From: Comamonadaceae bacterium
Lineage (GTDB): Bacteria; Pseudomonadota; Gammaproteobacteria; Burkholderiales; Burkholderiaceae_C
Direction of reading: 5' to 3'
Assembly (NCBI GenBank): GCA_947479935.1
Contig: CANKBG010000004.1
Span: 1 to 64,000 of the forward strand
Length of the DNA: 64,000 nucleotides
This document shows positions 28,310 through 36,809 of the stretch, one piece after another. Under the pieces are notes generated by a model. That model was not told the origin of the DNA and did no database searches. It saw only the letters and a program-made list of their open reading frames with translations. Each line of letters opens with the position of its first letter. Within the stretch, counting starts at the first letter, position 1. Made by a program: the position numbers and the translations under genes.

Positions 28310-28336
28310 TGTACGTTTTTGGGTTTGGAGCGTCAA
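28308..28336 (-). promoter_or_regulatory. Sigma-70 promoter of tetR-adaptor-RND operon
   Basis: On the minus strand a -35 TTGACG (28336-28331) and a -10 TACATT (28313-28308) are separated by exactly 17 bases. Transcription would begin near 28301 and give a short leader of about 16 bases before the GTG start of tetR. No other good promoter is visible before the adaptor gene, which starts 1 base after tetR. Confidence 0.7.
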
Positions 28337-28357
28337 GCCCCAAAGTCAGAACGGGAC

Positions 28358-28387
28358 AAAAAAAAGACCGCAGTTGCGGTCTTTTTT
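28358..28387 (-). terminator. Rho-independent terminator after glutaryl-CoA dehydrogenase
   Basis: A GACCGC/GCGGTC stem (28366-28371 with 28376-28381) and AGTT loop is flanked by eight A's on one side and six T's on the other. It can therefore stop transcription in both directions. It lies 28 bases beyond the minus-strand gcdH stop and upstream of the tetR promoter, insulating the two. Confidence 0.9.
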
Positions 28388-28415
28388 CAATGGGCTTTAA
28401 GCCTCAACCTAAAAA

Positions 28416-29603
28416 TCAATAAAACGCTTGCAAGCCAGTTTGTGCTCGGCCCAAAATAAGGGCGTGCACATCGTGAGTGCCCTCATAGGTGTTAACGGTT
28501 TCAAGGTTGATCATGTGGCGAATCACATGGTACTCGTCGTGAATACCATTGCCGCCGTGCATGTCGCGGGCCATGCGGGCCACGTCCAAAGCTTTGCCAC
28601 AGCTGTTGCGCTTAATTAGGCTGATCATCTCAGGCACAGATTGACCTTCGTCCATAAGACGTCCCACGCGCAAGCATCCTTGCAGGCCTAATGCAATTTC
28701 GGTTTGCATGTCGGCCAGTTTCTTTTGGATTAATTGGTTTTGCGCCAAGGGTCGACCGAATTGAACTCGGTCGAGTGTGTACTGGCGGGCGCGGTGCCAG
28801 CAATCTTCTGCAGCGCCCAAGGCACCCCAGGCAATGCCGTAGCGGGCTTTGTTCAAGCATCCGAAGGGGCCCTTTAAACCAGAGACATTGGGCAGCATGT
28901 TTTCAGCAGGCACAAAGACATCGTCCATGACGATTTCGCCAGTGATGCTGGCCCGCAAACTCATCTTGCCTTCAATCTTGGGGGCCGTCAGGCCTTTCAT
29001 GCCTTTTTCTAAGATGAAACCGCGAATGGCCGATTGACCATCGCCTTCAGTTTCTAATTTGGCCCACACCACAAACACATCTGCAATGGGGGAGTTGGTG
29101 ATCCACATCTTGGCACCCTTCATGATGAAGCCGCCGTCTACGGGTTTGGCGCGGGTAATCATGCTGGCAGGGTCTGATCCAAAATTGGGTTCGGTCAAGC
29201 CAAAGCAGCCCACCCATTCGCCAGTAGCCAATTTGGGCAAGTATTTTTGGCGTTGGGCTTCTGAGCCATATTCGTTGATGGGGTGCATGACCAAAGAGCT
29301 TTGCACGCTCATGGCACTGCGGTAGCCGCTGTCAACGCGCTCCACTTCACGCGCTACCAAGCCGTAACTCACGTAGTTCAAGCCTGCGCAACCATAGCCT
29401 TCAATGGTGGCGCCCAAGAAGCCCATGCTGCCAAACTCGTTCATGATTTCTCGGTCGAATTTTTCATGGCGCGCCGCCATGAGCACCCGCGTTTGCAGCT
29501 TTTCTTGGCAGAAATCATGCGCGGCATCGACGATTGCTCTTTCGTCATCGCTCAATTGTGAGTTCAGGAGAAAGGGGTCTTGCCATTGAAAGGTAGGCTT
29601 CAT
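28416..29603 (-). CDS. gcdH: Glutaryl-CoA dehydrogenase
   Basis: A 395-residue FAD enzyme of the acyl-CoA dehydrogenase family that converts glutaryl-CoA to crotonyl-CoA in lysine, tryptophan and aromatic catabolism. [13 protein letters not shown] and [17 protein letters not shown] are flavin/substrate-binding segments. The catalytic glutamate is about E374 in [16 protein letters not shown], and the [17 protein letters not shown] stretch is characteristic of GcdH. The start at 29603 ([13 protein letters not shown]) matches the family; the open frame continues 25 codons upstream through the promoter region. A 7-bp inverted repeat lies 17 bases upstream. No regulator or CoA-transferase gene is adjacent. 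Confidence 0.93.
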   Translation of the reverse strand: MKPTFQWQDPFLLNSQLSDDERAIVDAAHDFCQEKLQTRVLMAARHEKFDREIMNEFGSMGFLGATIEGYGCAGLNYVSYGLVAREVERVDSGYRSAMSVQSSLVMHPINEYGSEAQRQKYLPKLATGEWVGCFGLTEPNFGSDPASMITRAKPVDGGFIMKGAKMWITNSPIADVFVVWAKLETEGDGQSAIRGFILEKGMKGLTAPKIEGKMSLRASITGEIVMDDVFVPAENMLPNVSGLKGPFGCLNKARYGIAWGALGAAEDCWHRARQYTLDRVQFGRPLAQNQLIQKKLADMQTEIALGLQGCLRVGRLMDEGQSVPEMISLIKRNSCGKALDVARMARDMHGGNGIHDEYHVIRHMINLETVNTYEGTHDVHALILGRAQTGLQAFY

Positions 29604-29620
29604 GTTGTAAATCCGTCCAA

Positions 29621-29643
29621 GATAAAAGATAGCGTATTTTATC
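29621..29643 (-). promoter_or_regulatory. Inverted repeat in the gcdH leader/promoter
   Basis: GATAAAA (29621-29627) and TTTTATC (29637-29643) form a perfect 7-bp inverted repeat with a 9-base spacer, just upstream of the gcdH ATG. The spacing of about one and a half helical turns between half-site centres suits a dimeric regulator, but no cognate regulator gene is next door. The AT-rich arms might instead contain the -10 element (TAAAAT on the minus strand). Confidence 0.4.
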
Positions 29644-29759
29644 GCGATGCGAAATGTCCTATGTTGCTGTCCCATCAAGCACCTTTTTGAGGGATGACAT
29701 TAGCCTGCAATGCAAGGGGTTTTCGGGCAAGTCGGATCAATCTGCGTCACAATCAACTC

Positions 29760-30311
29760 ATGCAATTTCCTTCTCATGCGCAAACATTGGTCCTTGGCGG
29801 TGGCTGCTTCTGGTGCACCGAAGCGGTGTTCGTCCAAGTCAAGGGCGTGCTGGATGTAGAGTCCGGGTACTCTAATGGGCAAACTTTAAATCCTAGTTAT
29901 GAGCAGGTTTGCTCTGGGAAAACGGGTCACAATGAAGTCGTTCAATTAACCTATGACCCGCAAATTATCAATACCCGAATTCTGTTGGAAATATTTTTTG
30001 TCATTCACGACCCCACCACTTTGAACCGTCAGGGCAACGATCGAGGCACGCAATACCGAAGTGGCATTTATTTCACCACACCCGAGCAAGCCGATGTTGC
30101 CAAAACCATCATGGCCGAAATTGAAGCTGAAAATATTTTTGATACAGCGCTGGTCACAGAAGTAGTGCCTTTGAAAAACTACAGTGCAGCAGAAGACTAT
30201 CACCAAGATTTCTTCGAACGCAACCCCACGCAAGGTTATTGCATGGCTGTGGCTGCGCCCAAAGTTTGGAAATTTAAAAAGACATTTTCCGAATGGGTCA
30301 GGTCGGCATGA
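29760..30311 (+). CDS. msrA: Peptide-methionine (S)-S-oxide reductase
   Basis: A 183-residue repair enzyme that reduces methionine-S-sulfoxide. The active-site motif GGGCFWCTEAVF is at residues 13-24 with nucleophile C16; GYSNGQTLNPSYEQVCSGKTGH, shown here as GYSNGQTLNPSYEQVC then SGKTGH, and YRSGIYF follow as expected. The start at 29760 is chosen because the family begins a dozen residues before GCFWC; the frame is open 22 codons further up with no similarity. The small exported-protein gene at 30308 overlaps its stop by 4 bases. Confidence 0.94.
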   Translation: MQFPSHAQTLVLGGGCFWCTEAVFVQVKGVLDVESGYSNGQTLNPSYEQVCSGKTGHNEVVQLTYDPQIINTRILLEIFFVIHDPTTLNRQGNDRGTQYRSGIYFTTPEQADVAKTIMAEIEAENIFDTALVTEVVPLKNYSAAEDYHQDFFERNPTQGYCMAVAAPKVWKFKKTFSEWVRSA

Positions 30312-30637
30312 AGTTACACGCTAAACAAGCTTGGCTTTTCAAAGTACTGCTGCTCAGTGCTTTGATGTTGGCACCCATATGGGGTCAAATTCACAAAACC
30401 GTTCACGGTTTGAAATCAAGTGTTTCATCCGAGCAAAGTCTTTTTAGCGAGCACCTTGAAGGCTCCCTAGTTTGCCAAGCCCTTGACCATATGGGTTCTG
30501 GTGAAGCTGTTCAGACGACTGACGTTCAACTTGCTACTTTTAAACCTGCTAAGCACCTCAATTGGGTTGTGGTTGAGTCAGTCGCTCAAGCACACTCAGG
30601 CCCCTTCTCCGCAAGAGCGCCCCCTACTTTCCTTTGA
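30308..30637 (+). CDS. Small exported protein upstream of a TonB receptor (DUF2946-like)
   Basis: A 109-residue protein of unknown function. Residues 8-26 are hydrophobic (WLFKVLLLSALMLAPIWG) and act as signal or anchor. The rest is histidine-rich (H29, H33, H49, H61, H83, H96) with a single C56 in LVCQALDH. It ends SARAPPTFL, a C-terminal pattern seen in short DUF2946-type proteins encoded next to metal-related TonB receptors. The ATG overlaps the msrA stop (ATGA), which decides the start; the open frame begins 5 codons earlier. It lies 61 bases before the ZnuD-like receptor gene on the same strand, suggesting a role in metal uptake or its sensing. The function is my inference. Confidence 0.68.
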   Translation: MKLHAKQAWLFKVLLLSALMLAPIWGQIHKTVHGLKSSVSSEQSLFSEHLEGSLVCQALDHMGSGEAVQTTDVQLATFKPAKHLNWVVVESVAQAHSGPFSARAPPTFL

Positions 30638-30698
30638 TTGATGTCTGATTTCGCTTGGCCGATGGGCTTAAGCGTCTGTTCATTTTCAAAGGATATTC

Positions 30699-32747
30699 AT
30701 GTCTCAATTTTCTTCAATACGAAGAACCTTTGCTGTTCCTTTTCACATTTCCCTGAGTGTCTCTGCAACGCTCATCCTGTCTGCCAACTTGAGTCTGATG
30801 CCATCAGCGATGGCTCAAGTTGTGCAAGAGGTGGTGATCACGGGCAATCCATTGTCCAAATTGCAAAGTGCCAACAATGTAAGTAGCCTGTCTGGCATGG
30901 CACTGACCCAACAAGGGCAAAGCACATTGGGAGAAACGCTCAACAATTTGCCGGGAGTGAGCAGTACCTACTTTGGACCGAATGCCAGCCGGCCGATCGT
31001 TCGAGGCTTGGACGGTGATCGCATTCGCGTGCTCAGCAACAGTGGTGCCAGTCTGGATGTTTCAGCGCTCAGTTACGACCATGCCGTGCCCATGGATGTG
31101 TTGACGACGGAACGCATAGAAGTTTTGCGGGGCCCAGCGTCTTTGCAATATGGTGGCAGTGCCATTGGGGGTGTGGTCAATGTGATTGACAACCGTATTC
31201 CACGCAAACCCATGGATGGCGTTTTGGGCAAGGCGCAAATTCAAGCGGCAACAGGTCAGAGTGAACGGTCTCAAGGTGCACTGATTGAGGCAGGACAGGG
31301 GGCTTGGGTTTTCCACGCGGATGCATTTGATCGACGCACGGGTGATGCCAAAGTACCGCAGGCTTTACCTTGTTCAAAGCCAGGTTCTGCCGCACTCTCA
31401 AACCATATTTGTAATTCAGCAAGTGCCTCGAATGGTGGTGCATTAGGGGCAAGTATGTTTTTCGATCGTGGGTTTATTGGTATGTCAATGAACGCATACC
31501 GAAGCCAATACGGTACGGTGGCAGAAGATGAAGTCACTATCGGTATGAAATCGGAGCGCGCAGCATTGGAAGGTGAATGGCGTCCACAGTCTGGCATTTT
31601 GCAGAGCCTGAACTTTCAAGCCAGTCAGACCAAGTACAAGCACACAGAATTTGATGCAGGCGAAGCAGGCACTGTCTTTGCCAATCAGGGCCATGACATT
31701 CGTCTTCAAGCCAGACACAAGGGCTGGCAAGTTGATCAAGGCCAATGGGACGGCGTTTGGGGGCTGCAAACAGAACAAGGTCAGTTTTCTGCGCAGGGGA
31801 CAGAGGCCTTTGCACCTTTTAGCAACACTCGCGCCCAAGCTTTTTTTGCCATAGAGGAATACACAGTAGGCAAAGCGAGCTTCAATGTGGGTGTGCGTCG
31901 TGAGCAAGTGTCGACGCAGTCGCTGGGCAATCCTGACCCCACGGTGAATCGTTTTGAATTGGGAACTCGTCAATTTTCACCACAAAGTTTGGCGACATCT
32001 GCAGCCTGGCAGTTGCACCCGCAGTGGCGTTTGAGTGCCAATGCTTCACGTACTGAACGTGCCCCCAAAGACTACGAGTTGTTTGCGAATGGCCCTCACA
32101 TTGCCACGGCAGCGTGGGAAAGAGGAAATTCTCACTTGGGCTTAGAGAAAGCCAACAGCATGGACCTTTCTGCGCTATGGCAGCAGGGCCCGAATCAAAT
32201 TCAAGTCACGGCGTTTCAAAGTCGTTTTGCCAATTTCATAGGCTTGATGGCCACGCATGAAATAGAGGAAGACTTGCCCGTTCAAATTTATCAAGGTGTG
32301 CGCGCGCAATTTTCTGGCGTGGAAGCGTCGGGGCAATGGCGCTTGTTGCAAGGCACAAGTACTTTAGATTTGGTTTGGAAAGCTGATTCAGTCAGGGCTC
32401 AAAATCTTAATGCGAACGAACCGCTGCCCCGCATTGCACCACTCCGTTGGGGTGCCAGCCTGATTCATGCGTCAGGTCCCTGGAGTGCGCGCTTAGGCTT
32501 TGATTGGCATGCAGCTCAAAACCGTGTGCCCACGGGCAGTATGGCGACCGAGGCTTACACCTTATGGCACTGCAACGTGAATTACAAACAAAAAGTTTCT
32601 GGCGCCTCACTCAACTGGTTTGCAAAAATAGACAATTTAAGCAACCAATGGGCCTACAGTGCCACTTCCATTTTGACCTCTACGGCACCAGGTAAGTCGC
32701 CTTTGCCAGGGCGGAGTTTGAGGTTAGGCGTGCTGGCGGTTTTTTAG
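30699..32747 (+). CDS. TonB-dependent receptor, ZnuD-like
   Basis: A 682-residue outer-membrane receptor. A signal peptide of about 40 residues (ending SAMAQ) is followed by a TonB-box-like QEVVITGNPL. The plug domain has ETLNNLPGVSSTYFGPNASR, then PIVRGLDGDRIRVLSNSGAS and LDVSALSYDHAVP, and a 22-strand barrel ends in an aromatic F (LRLGVLAVF). The plug wording closely follows neisserial ZnuD, a zinc receptor, so zinc (or haem) is the best guess. A histidine/cysteine-containing insertion (CSKPGSAALSNHICNSAS, residues about 225-245) may correspond to the metal-capturing loop. I saw no clear Zur box in the 61 bases upstream. Confidence 0.85.
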   Translation: MSQFSSIRRTFAVPFHISLSVSATLILSANLSLMPSAMAQVVQEVVITGNPLSKLQSANNVSSLSGMALTQQGQSTLGETLNNLPGVSSTYFGPNASRPIVRGLDGDRIRVLSNSGASLDVSALSYDHAVPMDVLTTERIEVLRGPASLQYGGSAIGGVVNVIDNRIPRKPMDGVLGKAQIQAATGQSERSQGALIEAGQGAWVFHADAFDRRTGDAKVPQALPCSKPGSAALSNHICNSASASNGGALGASMFFDRGFIGMSMNAYRSQYGTVAEDEVTIGMKSERAALEGEWRPQSGILQSLNFQASQTKYKHTEFDAGEAGTVFANQGHDIRLQARHKGWQVDQGQWDGVWGLQTEQGQFSAQGTEAFAPFSNTRAQAFFAIEEYTVGKASFNVGVRREQVSTQSLGNPDPTVNRFELGTRQFSPQSLATSAAWQLHPQWRLSANASRTERAPKDYELFANGPHIATAAWERGNSHLGLEKANSMDLSALWQQGPNQIQVTAFQSRFANFIGLMATHEIEEDLPVQIYQGVRAQFSGVEASGQWRLLQGTSTLDLVWKADSVRAQNLNANEPLPRIAPLRWGASLIHASGPWSARLGFDWHAAQNRVPTGSMATEAYTLWHCNVNYKQKVSGASLNWFAKIDNLSNQWAYSATSILTSTAPGKSPLPGRSLRLGVLAVF

Positions 32748-32758
32748 AACTTGTGGTT

Positions 32759-33391
32759 TCAAGGCGCCAAGCGTTCACGTCGCCAATTGCCTTCACTTAG
32801 GCGGTAGCGCAGTCTATCGTGCAGACGGCTGCTTCGGCCTTGCCAAAACTGCCATTCATCGGGTACCAAACGGTACCCGCCCCAATGGGGTGGGCGCGGA
32901 GGATTCAACATAAATTGAGCCGCATATTTGGCTGCGTTCGTGACCAATACGGTTCGGTCATCGATCACTTGGCTTTGCGGCGAAGCCCATGCCCCTATAC
33001 GCGAATCAAGGGGACGACTGTGAAAGTAGGCATCGCTTTCTTCATCGCTCACTTTTTCCATGACGCCCTCTATTCGCACCACACGCTCAAGTTCAACCCA
33101 ATGAAATTGCAATGCAGCGTAGGGGTTGCCAGCCAACTCTTTGCCTTTTCGGCTTTCGTAGTTGGTGTACCAAACAATGCCGCGTTCGTCATACCCCTTG
33201 ATGAGCACGACTCGGGTGCTCGGGCGCATGTTGCCTGCCACTGTGGCCACAGTCATGGCATTGGGTTCGGGTACTTCTGATTGAATGGCTTCGTTGAGCC
33301 AACGTTCAAATTGTTTCAGTGGATTGGCTTCTGAAGCATCTTCGCTAAGCTTCGCTTTTTCATAACTTTTGCGTAAATCTGCGATGTTCAT
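32759..33391 (-). CDS. pdxH: Pyridoxamine 5'-phosphate oxidase
   Basis: A 210-residue FMN enzyme that makes pyridoxal 5'-phosphate from the pyridoxine or pyridoxamine form. Landmarks are [61 protein letters not shown] and the C-terminal EFWQGR-type sequence [15 protein letters not shown], ending in RRERLAP. The length and the conserved terminal arginine-proline are normal. It converges on the TonB receptor gene with an 11-base gap, and the chaC stop is 2 bases upstream of its ATG. Confidence 0.96.
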   Translation of the reverse strand: MNIADLRKSYEKAKLSEDASEANPLKQFERWLNEAIQSEVPEPNAMTVATVAGNMRPSTRVVLIKGYDERGIVWYTNYESRKGKELAGNPYAALQFHWVELERVVRIEGVMEKVSDEESDAYFHSRPLDSRIGAWASPQSQVIDDRTVLVTNAAKYAAQFMLNPPRPPHWGGYRLVPDEWQFWQGRSSRLHDRLRYRLSEGNWRRERLAP

Positions 33392-33393
33392 GG

Positions 33394-33999
33394 TCAGTCC
33401 TTGGCGTGATCTAACAATGCGGCCAGCGCTTTGTCCTGAATGCCGTTTTGTTTCAAGCAGTTGAAAGTTTCTTTGGCGTAGTCTAAGGTAGTCCCGTAAC
33501 GACCCTTGGCGTTTTGAAATATTTGTCGATATTGTTCAGGTGATAAGTCGCCCGTGAAACTGGGGCTGTTTCTGGGCAAAGTAAAAGCCAAGGCAGTGAC
33601 GGGTCCCTTGGGGGTAGGGCACTGCAGCCAGCGAGGGGTGTAAACGCTGTTGGGCATTTCTCGAAACCACAATTGCTCAATCGTTTGCTTCAATTGCGCA
33701 GCAGGTGTTCTGAACACCACGCCATGGCAACTGCCGCCCGACAACAAAGCAAATACCAACCCAGGGCAGTCGGGTGTTCCGCGGTTAAGGCGACTCCACA
33801 TTTTCAAAGCACGGTGCCAGCCTTGGACACGCGTGAGGTGGCTTTCTAAAACTTCAAACTCAGGGCGCCAGATCAAAGAGGCGTAACCAAACACCCAAAG
33901 ATCTTGCGAAACAGGCCAGTGCGACAAAAGCGCTTCACGCGTGGGTGCGCTGAGGGCTTGATCTGATCTTTCAGAAGGGGGCGGTGTGAGGGGCTTCAA
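33394..33999 (-). CDS. ChaC-type gamma-glutamylcyclotransferase
   Basis: A 201-residue protein of the ChaC family, which cleaves gamma-glutamyl bonds of glutathione to give 5-oxoproline and Cys-Gly. The substrate loop is [14 protein letters not shown] near residue 33, and the predicted catalytic glutamate is in [32 protein letters not shown] is also conserved. It lies 2 bases before pdxH on the same strand, so the two are probably co-transcribed. Confidence 0.9.
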   Translation of the reverse strand: MKPLTPPPSERSDQALSAPTREALLSHWPVSQDLWVFGYASLIWRPEFEVLESHLTRVQGWHRALKMWSRLNRGTPDCPGLVFALLSGGSCHGVVFRTPAAQLKQTIEQLWFREMPNSVYTPRWLQCPTPKGPVTALAFTLPRNSPSFTGDLSPEQYRQIFQNAKGRYGTTLDYAKETFNCLKQNGIQDKALAALLDHAKD

Positions 34000-34156
34000 A
34001 ATTTCAATGTTTCAGTGAATGGCTCTATTTTGAGGGTAAACCTTGAGAGCATGTGCTGGCCAAGCGTGAAATTCGTCACTGGTCTGTCACTTTGAATGAG
34101 TCAGCGAGGAAAAAGTCGAGCTACCATTGTGCTTGTCACAAAGTCACGCTTCTGCG

Positions 34157-34807
34157 ATGAACCCCATGAAATCCGCCTCATTGACCGCTTTGCAAGTGCT
34201 GCAGGATGCTCCTGTCATACCCGTCATTGTCTTAACTGATGTGTCTCACGCTGTGCCCATGGCACGCGCCTTGGTGGCGGGTGGCATCCGCATGTTGGAA
34301 GTGACATTGAGAACGCCTCAAGCACTGGCTTGCATAGAAGCCATTGCCAAAGAAGTGCCTGAAGCTGTGGTGGGTGCGGGCACCGTTCGCAGTGTGGCCG
34401 ATGCGAAGGCTGCCGCTAAAGCGGGTGCACTGTTTGCCGTCAGCCCTGGCTTCACTCCTGCAGTGAGTCAAGCCTGCCGTGATGAAGGTTTGTGTTTGTT
34501 GCCTGGTGTTGCCACCGGCAGCGAAATCATGATGGCGCTAGAAGAGGGTTACACCGAGTTGAAATTTTTCCCTGCCATGCAAGCGGGTGGCCCTGCCATG
34601 CTGAAAGCATGGGGCGGCCCGTTCTTTGATGTGCGTTTTTGCCCAACGGGCGGTGTGACAGCGCAAAACGCTGCAGAGTTTTTGAACTTGTCAAATGTCG
34701 CATGTGTGGGTGGTTCGTGGCCAGTGCCAGCCGATGCCTTGGCCCAAGGCGACTGGACTCGTATCGAAAAACTGGCCCGCGAAGCCCGTCAGCTGAAACT
34801 GCGCTGA
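34157..34807 (+). CDS. eda: KDPG / KHG aldolase
   Basis: A 216-residue class I aldolase cleaving 2-keto-3-deoxy-6-phosphogluconate to pyruvate and glyceraldehyde 3-phosphate (Entner-Doudoroff pathway). The Schiff-base lysine is K136 in LKFFPA, the catalytic glutamate E48 in [11 protein letters not shown], and CPTGGV is the phosphate loop. The start at 34157 (MNPMKSASL) fits the usual length of about 213; 34127 and 34166 are alternatives and none has a clear ribosome-binding site. The gene converges on gloA with a 19-base overlap. A second, distinct aldolase of the same superfamily (dgoA) is only 425 bases away. Confidence 0.92.
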   Translation: MNPMKSASLTALQVLQDAPVIPVIVLTDVSHAVPMARALVAGGIRMLEVTLRTPQALACIEAIAKEVPEAVVGAGTVRSVADAKAAAKAGALFAVSPGFTPAVSQACRDEGLCLLPGVATGSEIMMALEEGYTELKFFPAMQAGGPAMLKAWGGPFFDVRFCPTGGVTAQNAAEFLNLSNVACVGGSWPVPADALAQGDWTRIEKLAREARQLKLR

Positions 34808-35178
34808 ATCAATTCCACTTTGTAACCGTCGGGGTCGGTAATGAAGGCGATGATCGTGGTGCCGCCCTTCACGGGGCCTGCTTCACGCGTGACTTTGCCG
34901 CCAGCATGTCGAATCTTTTCGCAGGAGGCGGCGGCATCGGGAACGGCAATGGCCAAGTGACCATAGGCTGTACCCATCTCATAGGTTTCCACCCCCCAGT
35001 TGTAAGTGAGTTCAAGCTCGGCATGGTCTGGATTGCTACCATAACCAACAAATGCCAATGAATATTTGTATTCAGGATTCTCGGTCGTTTTGAGCAGGGT
35101 CATGCCCATGATCTTGGTGTAAAAATCAATTGAACGCTGAAGGTTGCCAACGCGAAGCATGGTGTGTAGAAGTCTCAT
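34789..35178 (-). CDS. gloA: Lactoylglutathione lyase (glyoxalase I)
   Basis: A 129-residue metalloenzyme converting the methylglyoxal-glutathione hemithioacetal to S-lactoylglutathione. The four metal ligands expected for bacterial GloA are visible: H5 in MRLLHTML, E56 or close by in [11 protein letters not shown]74 in GHLAIAV and E122 in GYKVELIQ. The length and lack of a duplicated domain match the Ni-dependent small form. It is the last gene of the minus-strand sugar-acid run, 53 bases after dgoA. Methylglyoxal arises from triose phosphates, so this location may be meaningful. Its 3' end overlaps eda. Confidence 0.94.
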   Translation of the reverse strand: MRLLHTMLRVGNLQRSIDFYTKIMGMTLLKTTENPEYKYSLAFVGYGSNPDHAELELTYNWGVETYEMGTAYGHLAIAVPDAAASCEKIRHAGGKVTREAGPVKGGTTIIAFITDPDGYKVELIQRSFS

Positions 35179-35231
35179 GGTACTTTTTGAATGGAGTTTA
35201 AAAAATAAGAACTGGGTGCATGTTAAGGGTG

Positions 35232-35867
35232 TTAGCCAGCTGTTTGCCAGGCTTTGACAAATGCCCTTGCAGCGGCGCCTACTTCAGTTGCTGACTTGCC
35301 AGGTGCAAAGAGCGCAGAACCAATGCCAAAACCGGTCGCGCCATTTTTCTTGTAGTCCGCCATATTGTGGAGGCCAATACCGCCCACAGGTATCAGTTGG
35401 GTGCTGGTGGGCAATACGGCCCTCATGGCCTTGATCACAGCCGGACTGATCATTTCTGCAGGAAAAATTTTGAGGCTATGTGCCCCTAAGGCTAAGGCTT
35501 GAAATGCTTCTGTGGGAGTGGCCACCCCGGGAAGAGAAATGAGCCCCAAGTTAACCGCTTCGCAAACCACGTTGGCATCAAGGTGCGGCGAGACGATCAA
35601 TTGGCCACCTGCTGATTTAATGTCGCGCACTTGTTGTGCTGTCATGACGGTACCTGCACCCACCAGCGCCTTGGGAAAAGCCGCTGACAAAATTTGAATG
35701 CTTCGAAGGGGCTCAGGTGAATTGAGCGGCACTTCCAATATGAGAAAGCCAGCATCCACAATGGCGTGGCCCACATCTAAAGCCTCCTCGGGTTTTAAGC
35801 CGCGCAAGATGGCCACCAAAGGCAGGCTGTTCATGTGAGAAGAAAATTTAGCGAGCAGAGGTGTCAT
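35232..35867 (-). CDS. dgoA: 2-dehydro-3-deoxy-6-phosphogalactonate aldolase
   Basis: A 211-residue aldolase of the KDPG/KDPGal family. The Schiff-base lysine is K133 in [11 protein letters not shown] and the catalytic glutamate is E45 in [11 protein letters not shown], where VPLNSP marks the galactonate type as opposed to VTLRT in Eda. [10 protein letters not shown] is the phosphate loop. It cleaves 2-keto-3-deoxy-6-phosphogalactonate to pyruvate plus glyceraldehyde 3-phosphate. The preceding dgoK stop is 4 bases upstream, so kinase and aldolase are made together. Confidence 0.93.
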   Translation of the reverse strand: MTPLLAKFSSHMNSLPLVAILRGLKPEEALDVGHAIVDAGFLILEVPLNSPEPLRSIQILSAAFPKALVGAGTVMTAQQVRDIKSAGGQLIVSPHLDANVVCEAVNLGLISLPGVATPTEAFQALALGAHSLKIFPAEMISPAVIKAMRAVLPTSTQLIPVGGIGLHNMADYKKNGATGFGIGSALFAPGKSATEVGAAARAFVKAWQTAG

Positions 35868-35871
35868 GTCG

Positions 35872-36807
35872 TTAGCCTAACTTGAAATCCAAGGGGTACA
35901 AGTGATTTGCCAACGCCCACAAACCAACCCACGTCATTTCATCTGTCAGAGTGTTTGTAGAAACGTTAAAAGCTTCCATCGCACAAGCGTAGCGAAGAGT
36001 GAGTTGGCTGTTGCCTAAAATAAAGAGGGGTGCCGAAGCATTTTGTTGTTCATTGAAAGCAGACTTAATTTCTTCCCCGATGAGTAAACCTGAAATGTAA
36101 CTGCTGGACTGTGCAGGACTGAGTTTGTCGAACAAGGACAAGCTTCTGGCCGTAAATGCATGGTGCAACAGTCCACCTGGTTTTTGACTTTGGTGCACGC
36201 CCTCTAAGAAAATCTCTTTTTTCCACGGCGCATCGGGTAAGCAAGTTTTGGCCAAGATCGAATGCTGACTGAGTAGCCCATAAAACTCACCGGTCATGAA
36301 AGTTTTGAAAGATGTGATTTGGTTGTTGCTGACCTTGGCCCATTTGCTGTGCGTACCAGGTAAAACAAATTGTGCGGTATGAAGTTGAAGGTTGTTCAGC
36401 GCGCCAAATATTTGTATTTCTTCGCCTCGCATCACATCGGGTGTACCTGAGTGCGTTGGGTCTGACGTTGCGTCATTCCAGAGGGATAAGCCCGGCACAA
36501 TGCCAATCCGATCTTTTTCAATCCATTGAAGGTGTTGGCTTAAATCTTCAAAACCACAAGGGCAGGGACAGTAGGGTGCTTCTCGCCAGCCTTGCCGACT
36601 GCCCGCCATGCCGGATACAAGGCACAGAGATTCTGCTTTCATCCAATCGCCAAAGCGTTGCTCAAAAACATGTTGGAACTGACCATGCGCTACTTGCATG
36701 ATGCCTTGCGGAAAAGCGCGCTTCTCCAAAACAAGACCCTCGCTGTTGATAAGTGCACCTCGGAGTGAAGAGGTGCCCCAATCGACAGCGACCAAGCTTC
36801 TTTCCAT
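35872..36807 (-). CDS. dgoK: 2-dehydro-3-deoxygalactonokinase
   Basis: A 311-residue sugar-acid kinase of the ASKHA fold, phosphorylating 2-keto-3-deoxygalactonate at C6. The N-terminal phosphate-1 motif is VAVDWGTSSLRGALI, followed by VSGMAGSRQGW, the CPCPCGFEDL segment and LPGTHSKWAKV, all DgoK hallmarks. The start at 36807 (MERSLVAVDWG) is chosen because the motif must lie near the N-terminus; the open frame starts 18 codons earlier inside the preceding gene. The epimerase-type gene ends 2 bases upstream and dgoA begins 4 bases downstream. Confidence 0.93.
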   Translation of the reverse strand: MERSLVAVDWGTSSLRGALINSEGLVLEKRAFPQGIMQVAHGQFQHVFEQRFGDWMKAESLCLVSGMAGSRQGWREAPYCPCPCGFEDLSQHLQWIEKDRIGIVPGLSLWNDATSDPTHSGTPDVMRGEEIQIFGALNNLQLHTAQFVLPGTHSKWAKVSNNQITSFKTFMTGEFYGLLSQHSILAKTCLPDAPWKKEIFLEGVHQSQKPGGLLHHAFTARSLSLFDKLSPAQSSSYISGLLIGEEIKSAFNEQQNASAPLFILGNSQLTLRYACAMEAFNVSTNTLTDEMTWVGLWALANHLYPLDFKLG

Positions 36808-36809
36808 GT

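Noticed and set aside
30638-30698. A Zur box ahead of the ZnuD-like receptor gene
   Set aside because: I looked for a GTTATA-type palindrome and found none in these 61 bases.
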